This document shows, piece after piece, positions 59,701 through 64,000 of a stretch of 64,000 bases of DNA. The notes beneath the pieces were generated by a model. That model was not told the DNA's origin. It worked only from the letters and a program-made list of their open reading frames with translations, and did no database searches. Position numbers and translations under genes: made by a program. The stretch spans positions 62,001-126,000 of the forward strand of contig NZ_KK211347.1 of the NCBI RefSeq assembly GCF_000621785.1, in the 5' to 3' direction. Source of the DNA: Ruminococcus flavefaciens ND2009 (GTDB lineage: Bacteria; Bacillota; Clostridia; Oscillospirales; Ruminococcaceae). Position 1 is the stretch's first letter. Each line of letters starts with the position of its first letter.

Positions 59701-60192
59701 TCATGGCTGGGAAGCTTCACAAGAACAGGCGATGTTGTGGAGATCAACGACAGTGAGGAGATCAGACCCTTTGATGTTTACGCAAAGGAGATCAAGGCAG
59801 GTGAGGCTCTCACTCTCGGCACCAACGGCATGAGCGGTGCCTGCATGAACTACACGGCATTCGTGGCAGAGACTCCCGCAGTTACAACAACTACGACAAC
59901 TACGACAACGACGACTACCACGACAACAACGACAACTACTACCACTGCTCCTGTACAGACAGTGCTTGCAGGCGATACCAACTGCGACGGCAAGGTTGAG
60001 CTGGCAGATGCAGTGCTCATAATGCAGTCCATTGCAAATCCCGACAAGTACGGCATAGGCGGAAGCTATGAGAAGTGCCTTACCGAAGAAGGCAAGCGGA
60101 ACGGCGACGTGGACAAGTCTATCGAGGGCCTTACCTCCAATGACGCACTTATGATACAGGAGTATCTGCTCCACAAAATATATTCATTGTAA
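56797..60192 (+). CDS. Pectin methylesterase (CE8) / pectate lyase (PL1) / dockerin
   Basis: 1131 residues, secreted (signal peptide about 1-37). CE8 domain (about 40-400) with QDTLYTG (Asp230), TDYIFGG (Asp251) and LGRPW (Arg315), the three catalytic residues. A short linker and a fibronectin-III-like domain (about 415-500) follow. PL1 domain (about 500-860) has WIHNNTIEKG, DGDGSLDIKW and the catalytic RNPRAR (R724, R729). A beta-rich module (about 895-1025), a run of 21 threonines (1030-1050) and a dockerin (from about 1057, DTNCDGKVELADA plus a second repeat) complete it. One polypeptide can demethylate pectin and then cleave the resulting polygalacturonate. Own promoter and terminator. 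Confidence 0.95.
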   Translation: MKTRTEKITLQLLALVSALAVFFAALSVFPTLRAAAAGTDLYVGYPGKSNNFSTVQAAVDKAATLSPSSEQNRVTIHIAPGTYRQQVIVQTPYVSFVNDEPSKGDVVLTWYYGIGYKYYSANSKGYYDGNLAASKSGKNVSNYRWGATVQLWPKATYFKAENIVFENSFNRYITQEELADGVECTNETLKVQRYNGVDVKSKAYTERAAALSVDTGYAEFLNCKFLSSQDTLYTGGSPQYYKNCLIEGQTDYIFGGSNAVFDNCELRWKGYSSGSVGGYITAAREQGSPYTGYLFKDCKVTANPDLTVVAGYLGRPWAQSAKVLFVNTTLQNGNMITPAGWYSMSGVQPETVDGFKENGTRLTNGQKVDLSQRKGHTVSDSDAANINIKNYLNNWTPTFLDGSGSSGQQPSGNVDGAIKLCGGWFEEAFVEFDSSKLGSNVKVSYAQAGSSDYTAVDSQLIRGTRVDIPGLKGNTEYNISLTGSNGSASCTVKTMAFDRSGYAHWNTSDGVGAYNSDGTLRSGATVIYVTNSNKDSITYGGQTGLYNIFYSGKPKNVVFRIIGDIDVPSGAKANDGKQNDGSSMLYLQNAENVTIEGIGYDANLNQWGFEMKRSKGCEVRNLWLGKYPDDGVSMSGSSDNKSLHMWIHNNTIEKGYNAYAGNGTVDADKADGDGSLDIKWTEYVTVSYNVFQDCHKTSLVGGGTSHMQDWITYHHNWFNNTESRNPRARNAHIHSYNNYFYNNKQYGIGASYNSKVFSEANYYQNTYLPLDAVNMGSDAYSGTIKSYGDKFDGCDMGSGLAYQIVNSRNDKAYINNLKSGGDGYDNFDTDSSKIYGSYNVQSADAAKAEVMAYAGRMQNKAYNAGSVSQGGEPVVIDQPMKSTLIARLDIKDASYGAQWSIAESFGVGDKAFGDREHVIASVPAAISGGEHIITACNSKNTDSDLAVITAAKDITVYVALDRRVTTPPSWLGSFTRTGDVVEINDSEEIRPFDVYAKEIKAGEALTLGTNGMSGACMNYTAFVAETPAVTTTTTTTTTTTTTTTTTTTTTAPVQTVLAGDTNCDGKVELADAVLIMQSIANPDKYGIGGSYEKCLTEEGKRNGDVDKSIEGLTSNDALMIQEYLLHKIYSL

Positions 60193-60196
60193 GTAA

Positions 60197-60225
60197 AAAG
60201 CTGCTCAGAAATGAGCAGCTTTTTT
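60197..60225 (+). terminator. Intrinsic terminator of the pectinase gene
   Basis: A 10-bp stem AAAGCTGCTC/GAGCAGCTTT with a 6-base loop, followed by T residues. Confidence 0.92.
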
Positions 60226-60240
60226 CATGTGTATAATACA

Positions 60241-60271
60241 TAAAACAAGGGCTGCACAACTGTGCAGCCCT
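60241..60271 (-). terminator. Intrinsic terminator of the ispH-S1 transcript
   Basis: AGGGCTGCAC (60248-60257) pairs with GTGCAGCCCT (60262-60271). The A-rich left flank gives a U-rich 3' end for leftward transcription. Confidence 0.85.
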
Positions 60272-60284
60272 GTGTGTTTACTGA

Positions 60285-62273
60285 TTATTCAGCGTCCTCT
60301 GCGGGAGTTTCCTCCTCAGCGGGAGCCTCTTCCTCATCAGCGTCCTCAAGAAGAGCACGCATTGAGATGCTGATCCTCTTGGACTCGGGATCAATGTCGA
60401 TGATCTTAACGTCGACCTCGTCGCCAACGGAAAGAACGTCCTTGACATTCTCTACCTTCTGGTCAGCGATCTGTGAGATGTGGATAAGACCGTCAACGCC
60501 GTCGATGATCTGTGCGAATGCACCGAAGCTTGTGATAGAAACGATAGTAGCCTTAACTACATCGCCAACCTTGTAATTAGCCTTGAAGATCTCCCAGGGA
60601 TTGTCCTCAGCCTTCTTGAAGCCGAGAGAAATTCTGTTTGCTTCCTTGTCGAGGTCCTTGATGTAAACCTCAAGAGTATCGCCAACATTAACGACCTCGC
60701 TGGGGTGCTTGATCCTCTTCCATGAGAGCTCTGAGATATGTACCATGCCGTCGATGCCGCCGAGATCAACGAATGCACCGAAGCTTGTGAGAGACTTAAC
60801 CTTGCCTGTGTAGGTCTTGCCTACCTCAGCTGTCTCCCAGAATCTTGCCTTAGCTTCTTCCTTCTTAGCGTTCTGAACAGCCTTGATTGAGCCTACTGCT
60901 CTCTTTCTGCCGCCCTCGGAAACCTCGATAACGATGAACTCTACCTTCTTCTTGAGAAGCTGGTCAAGCTCTGCGCCTCTGGGGAGACCTGTGAGTGAAG
61001 CGGGGATAAATACTCTTACGCCCATAACAGTGAGAGTAACGCCCTTGTTAACAACGCTCTGAACAACGCCCTCGAGAACTGTGCCTTCCTGCTGAGCCTT
61101 TACGATCTTCTCGTAACCAGCCTGCTCGTCGACCTTTCTCTTAGAGAGAGCAGCTGTACCCTCTGCATCGTTTACCTTGATAACAACAAGATCGATCTCA
61201 TCGCCAACGCTTACGATGTCTGAAGGCTTCTTTGAAGGATCGTCTGTAAGGTCGTCAAGAGCAACGTAGCCTGTGTGCTTAGTACCGAGGTCTACGATAA
61301 CTTCTGTATTGTTTACGGCGATAACTGTGCCTTTAACTTTCTCTCCTGTATGTATTTTTTTGAATGATTCATCGAGAGCCTGAGCAAAATCGATCTCCTC
61401 ATCCTGATTAGCTGCAAGAATTTCATTTTCTGCCATTTTGGTTTGTACCTCCTTGATTATATAGGCGGGGGTCGATGCCCCGGCAGTTATGCCGATCTTA
61501 TTGGCAATCGGGAGCTTTAAGGTCCGAAGCTCGTCCGAATTCTCGATATGATACGTTTTACAGAAACGGCTGCACACCTCATATAGCTTGACGGTGTTAG
61601 AGCTGTGTCTGCCTCCGACAACGAGCATGATGTCCGAGTTCTTGGCGAGCTCGGCTGCGTCTGACTGACGCGCGTCGGTAGCGTTGCATATAGTATCATA
61701 AATAACGATATCGGGATCGTCCTTCGGGATCACGTTTAAACACTCACCCCATACTACTATATTATACGTCGTTTGCGCCACAATTGCAAGCTTTTTTCGC
61801 AAATTTTTATAATTTTTTTCAAAAAAGGCTTTTAGCTCAAAGTTATCCTTAAAAACAAGGTAATTTTCGTCACAATGACCAACGATACCCTGTACCTCGG
61901 GGTGGTCGCGGTCTCCTGCGATGAGGATAAAATAGCCCTCAGCAGTCTTTTCTGCCACTATCTTATGTATACGTGAGACGAAGGGGCAGGTGGCGTCCAG
62001 CATTTTGTTACCCTTGGCTTCTATCTGACGGTAGATTTCACGTCCCACGCCATGGGAGCGGATGACCACGGTCTCATCGGGGCGGAGCTCCTCAACTGAG
62101 TTCACTATCCTGGCGCCCTTTGCCTGCATATCGTTGACGACGTCCTGGTTATGTATGATAGGACCCAGTGTGGCGACGTTGGTATTCTTTTCAAGCTCGC
62201 CGTAGACCATCTTCACGGCGCGGTCAACGCCGAAGCAGAAGCCTGCTGACTTGGCAACGGTGACTTTACTCAT
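60285..62273 (-). CDS. ispH: Bifunctional IspH (HMBPP reductase) / ribosomal protein S1
   Basis: 662 residues. N-terminal third: IspH, the last step of the MEP isoprenoid pathway, with its three Fe-S cysteines in [11 protein letters not shown] (C13), DATCPFV and ICNATDAR. From about residue 290: four S1 RNA-binding repeats (for example [20 protein letters not shown]) and an acidic Glu/Ala/Pro tail. This fusion is known in Clostridia. ATG at 62273 has AAAGGAGG nine bases upstream and overlaps the plsC end by eight bases. At 61434-61436 an in-frame ATG (residue 280) with AAGGAGG 11 bases upstream could produce S1 alone (383 residues). Confidence 0.96.
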   Translation of the reverse strand: MSKVTVAKSAGFCFGVDRAVKMVYGELEKNTNVATLGPIIHNQDVVNDMQAKGARIVNSVEELRPDETVVIRSHGVGREIYRQIEAKGNKMLDATCPFVSRIHKIVAEKTAEGYFILIAGDRDHPEVQGIVGHCDENYLVFKDNFELKAFFEKNYKNLRKKLAIVAQTTYNIVVWGECLNVIPKDDPDIVIYDTICNATDARQSDAAELAKNSDIMLVVGGRHSSNTVKLYEVCSRFCKTYHIENSDELRTLKLPIANKIGITAGASTPAYIIKEVQTKMAENEILAANQDEEIDFAQALDESFKKIHTGEKVKGTVIAVNNTEVIVDLGTKHTGYVALDDLTDDPSKKPSDIVSVGDEIDLVVIKVNDAEGTAALSKRKVDEQAGYEKIVKAQQEGTVLEGVVQSVVNKGVTLTVMGVRVFIPASLTGLPRGAELDQLLKKKVEFIVIEVSEGGRKRAVGSIKAVQNAKKEEAKARFWETAEVGKTYTGKVKSLTSFGAFVDLGGIDGMVHISELSWKRIKHPSEVVNVGDTLEVYIKDLDKEANRISLGFKKAEDNPWEIFKANYKVGDVVKATIVSITSFGAFAQIIDGVDGLIHISQIADQKVENVKDVLSVGDEVDVKIIDIDPESKRISISMRALLEDADEEEAPAEEETPAEDAE
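61434..61454 (-). promoter_or_regulatory. Internal SD and start codon for separate S1 synthesis
   Basis: On the minus strand AAGGAGG (61454-61448), 11 bases, then ATG (61436-61434) at the junction between the IspH and S1 domains. The spacing is slightly long. It would let the abundant S1 part be made in excess over IspH. Confidence 0.5.
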
Positions 62274-62910
62274 CAGCTTCCGCCTCCTTTGCATTATCGG
62301 TAAGCGCAGGCTCGGGCTCGCCCTCTACCAGCAGCTTTATGTCCGCCATATATCGGTTTTTCAGCTTTACAAGCTGACGGGGATTGGGAGCGTCGCATAT
62401 CTCGCAGTATTCCGCAGGGTCAATGGGCACGCCGTACTTGACGGTGAGGGGAGTGCGGAACTTCAGCTTTTCGCCGTAGCATATACCTACGGGGATAATG
62501 GGCTTGCCGGAGCGGGCAGCGATAAGGGCTGCACCTGTGTGTCCCTTTTTGCCCACCTTTCCGTCCTTTGAGCGTGTACCCTCGGGGAAAATCATAAGGC
62601 TCCTGCCGTTTTGCAGCCTTTCAACGGCGGTGTCGATGACACTTGTATCGCCCTTGCCGCGGGCAACGGGGAAGGCTCCCAGAGAGCGGATGAGCCATGC
62701 GAAGAGCTTGTTTTTGAAGAGCTCCTCCTTTGCCATGAAGGCATATTTTCCTCTTGCACCTGTTCCCAGAAGTGGAGGGTCGGCATATGAGCGGTGGTTG
62801 CAGGCGTAGATGACAGTGGTATCCTTGGGGATATTCTCCCTGCCCTCATAGCGCAGCTTGTACATTATGCGGAAGTAGAGCCTAACCAGTGCCTTTATAA
62901 CATAATACAT
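62266..62910 (-). CDS. plsC: 1-acyl-sn-glycerol-3-phosphate acyltransferase
   Basis: 214 residues. Catalytic H-x4-D motif in CNHRSYADP, substrate motif FPEGTRSKDG, and block IV IIPVGI. An N-terminal hydrophobic segment anchors it to the inner face of the membrane. It makes phosphatidic acid by acylating lysophosphatidate. An acidic tail ([15 protein letters not shown]) closes the protein. It stands between cmk and ispH-S1, the arrangement often seen in Clostridia. Confidence 0.94.
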   Translation of the reverse strand: MYYVIKALVRLYFRIMYKLRYEGRENIPKDTTVIYACNHRSYADPPLLGTGARGKYAFMAKEELFKNKLFAWLIRSLGAFPVARGKGDTSVIDTAVERLQNGRSLMIFPEGTRSKDGKVGKKGHTGAALIAARSGKPIIPVGICYGEKLKFRTPLTVKYGVPIDPAEYCEICDAPNPRQLVKLKNRYMADIKLLVEGEPEPALTDNAKEAEADE

Positions 62911-62956
62911 ATCTGTCTCACCTCAGTAATTGTTTTTGATCAGGAAAACTGCCCTG

Positions 62957-63619
62957 TCAGCCTGTCTTCTCGTTTATTATCTTTATGATAGCAGCTGCGG
63001 ACTCCTCTAAGTTCAGCTCTGTGGTGTCCACAAGGACAGCGTCCTCAGCCTGCTTCAGGGGAGCTATCTCGCGGTGCATATCCTGATAGTCTCGCTTGAT
63101 GATGTCGTCCAGTATCTCCTGATATGTGGGGCAGTCAGGCTTTTCGGACAGCTCCTTGAAGCGGCGGTTAGCGCGCTCCTCAGCGGAGGCTGTCAGGTAT
63201 ATCTTCACATCTGCGTTGGGGAGAACAACGGTGCCGATGTCTCTGCCGTCCATGATGATATTGTTTTCGCGGGCTATTTTCTGCTGAGTCTCGAAGAGAT
63301 AGGCTCTTACCGCAGGTATAGCCGATGTCCTTGAAGCAGCCATGGAGATCTCGGGAGTGCGGATAAGGTCGGAAACGTCCCTGTCTCCCAGGAACACTCT
63401 CTGTGCGCCGTCGATGAACTTCAGCGACACCTGAGCCTTTCCGAGTGAAGCCTCGATGTCCTCGTCAGCAATATCGTTCTCGGTGATGTAGAGAGCGATA
63501 GTGCGGTAGAGTGCGCCTGTGTCCACATAGATGTAGCCAAGCTCCTTTGATACCATCTTTGCGATGGTGCTCTTGCCTGCGCCGGCAGGTCCGTCGATAG
63601 CGATGTTGATAGTTTTCAT
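62957..63619 (-). CDS. cmk: Cytidylate kinase
   Basis: 220 residues. P-loop DGPAGAGKSTIAK at 9-21, YVDTGALYR, MDGRDIGTVVLPNADVKIYL, and the lid KRDYQDMHREIAPLK. It phosphorylates CMP and dCMP. The usual length and motif set identify it as the housekeeping enzyme, unlike the Cmk-like protein at 9077. First in cmk-plsC-ispH, about 40 bases after the truncated membrane gene. Confidence 0.96.
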   Translation of the reverse strand: MKTINIAIDGPAGAGKSTIAKMVSKELGYIYVDTGALYRTIALYITENDIADEDIEASLGKAQVSLKFIDGAQRVFLGDRDVSDLIRTPEISMAASRTSAIPAVRAYLFETQQKIARENNIIMDGRDIGTVVLPNADVKIYLTASAEERANRRFKELSEKPDCPTYQEILDDIIKRDYQDMHREIAPLKQAEDAVLVDTTELNLEESAAAIIKIINEKTG

Positions 63620-63657
63620 ACAGATGACTCCTTTATCATGGGCAGAAGCCCTTATTG

Positions 63658-64000
63658 TCAGTTTTTAAGGTGCTGGGAGAAGGATATTGCCATATCTCCC
63701 AGTATCACCGCAGACATTATCGCTGCGGCGGCTGCGCATACTCCCTTTGGGAGCTTCTCGCTGAGCTTTCCCGAAAGAGGGTGGAGCAGATAGAAGTACC
63801 CCACGGCAAGTATGCCGAATATGGCACTGGATATAAGACTTGACCTGTCGAGTATGGAGAAGTACCAGTTCTCATAGGTCCAGAACTCCTCATGGAAGAT
63901 GAATTCCAGCAGATAGGAGGCACCTATCTCGAATACAGTGGTCACCGCCATGGCAAAAAAGAAGATGAACACGGGGTTCCGCTTTTTTCTCAGCAGGGCG
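63658..64000 (-). CDS. Putative ABC-transporter-permease-like membrane protein (CmpB type), truncated
   Basis: The frame is open to the window edge, so the N terminus is missing; 113 C-terminal residues are visible. Three hydrophobic helices, with FEIGASYLLEFIFHEEFWTY and a following NWYFSIL, resemble the CmpB/DUF1113 group annotated as putative ABC transporter permeases, in which a WxY-type motif follows the glutamate helix. An internal GTG at 63972 is not needed as a start, since coding continues upstream (LLRKKRNPVFIFFF). Confidence 0.6.
   Translation of the reverse strand, partial: ALLRKKRNPVFIFFFAMAVTTVFEIGASYLLEFIFHEEFWTYENWYFSILDRSSLISSAIFGILAVGYFYLLHPLSGKLSEKLPKGVCAAAAAIMSAVILGDMAISFSQHLKN

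Noticed and set aside
59884..59946. Threonine run in the pectinase as a DNA microsatellite
   Set aside because: The 21 codons mix ACA, ACT, ACC and ACG irregularly, so the run is selected at protein level as a linker and not a simple repeat.

Overview
The window looks like a chromosomal segment from a plant-fibre-degrading Firmicute of the genus Ruminococcus or a close Oscillospiraceae relative. The evidence is three secreted proteins ending in Ruminococcus-style dockerins, two of them with threonine-rich linkers, strong Shine-Dalgarno (SD) sites, and Firmicute gene orders such as ybeY-era-yqzL-recO and hpt next to a purine permease. No tRNA, rRNA, CRISPR array, transposase or phage gene was seen.

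Layout. 1-3.2 kb: 3' end of groEL and an ABC-F ATPase with a degenerate second half. 3.4-6.3 kb: a leftward operon (membrane protein, nth, yjbQ, sirtuin, lipoprotein) behind a perfect consensus promoter. 6.5-8.8 kb: a GH26 mannanase with dockerin. 9-13.2 kb: cytidylate-kinase-like protein, ion transporters and two zinc-ribbon membrane proteins. 13.3-16.3 kb: an ECF sigma factor with a membrane-anchored beta-propeller protein. 16.6-18.8 kb: a sugar-sensor/AraC regulator. 19.1-21.8 kb: leftward GH25 lysozyme, manA and ROK glucokinase. 22-25.8 kb: a second ECF sigma factor followed by an unusual membrane-anchored protein with dockerin-like repeats and an embedded start site. 25.8-31.1 kb: phospholipase-C-like protein, tsaD, rimI, polA. 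31.2-34.3 kb: lipoprotein, gap, a kinase-like protein. 34.5-40.9 kb: CYTH protein, phoH, ybeY, era, yqzL, recO, mutS2. 40.9-42.8 kb: a sugar-sensor/GGDEF protein paralogous to the one at 16.6 kb. 42.9-54.3 kb: a polyamine cluster (speD, arginine decarboxylase, speE, speB, carboxyspermidine dehydrogenase and decarboxylase) interleaved with small membrane proteins. 54.5-56.4 kb: purine permease and hpt. 56.8-60.2 kb: a pectin esterase/pectate lyase/dockerin protein. 60.3-64 kb: ispH-S1 fusion, plsC, cmk and a truncated membrane gene.

How the parts connect. The mannanase and pectinase would be secreted onto a cellulosome. ManA and glucokinase would feed mannose and glucose into glycolysis, where gap acts. 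Two ECF sigma systems and two LacI-like sensor fusions look like surface and intracellular sugar or stress sensing. The polyamine genes encode agmatine to putrescine plus both known routes from putrescine to spermidine.

The strongest candidates for something undescribed are: (1) a roughly 320-nt structured leader ending in an intrinsic terminator just before speD; (2) the sigma/anti-sigma/dockerin composite gene with an internal SD and signal peptide; (3) a family of about 185-bp elements with shared ends and core but unrelated, self-complementary arms; (4) the paired LacI-like sensor fusions to GGDEF and AraC outputs. All calls come from reading the sequence alone; no database search was possible.
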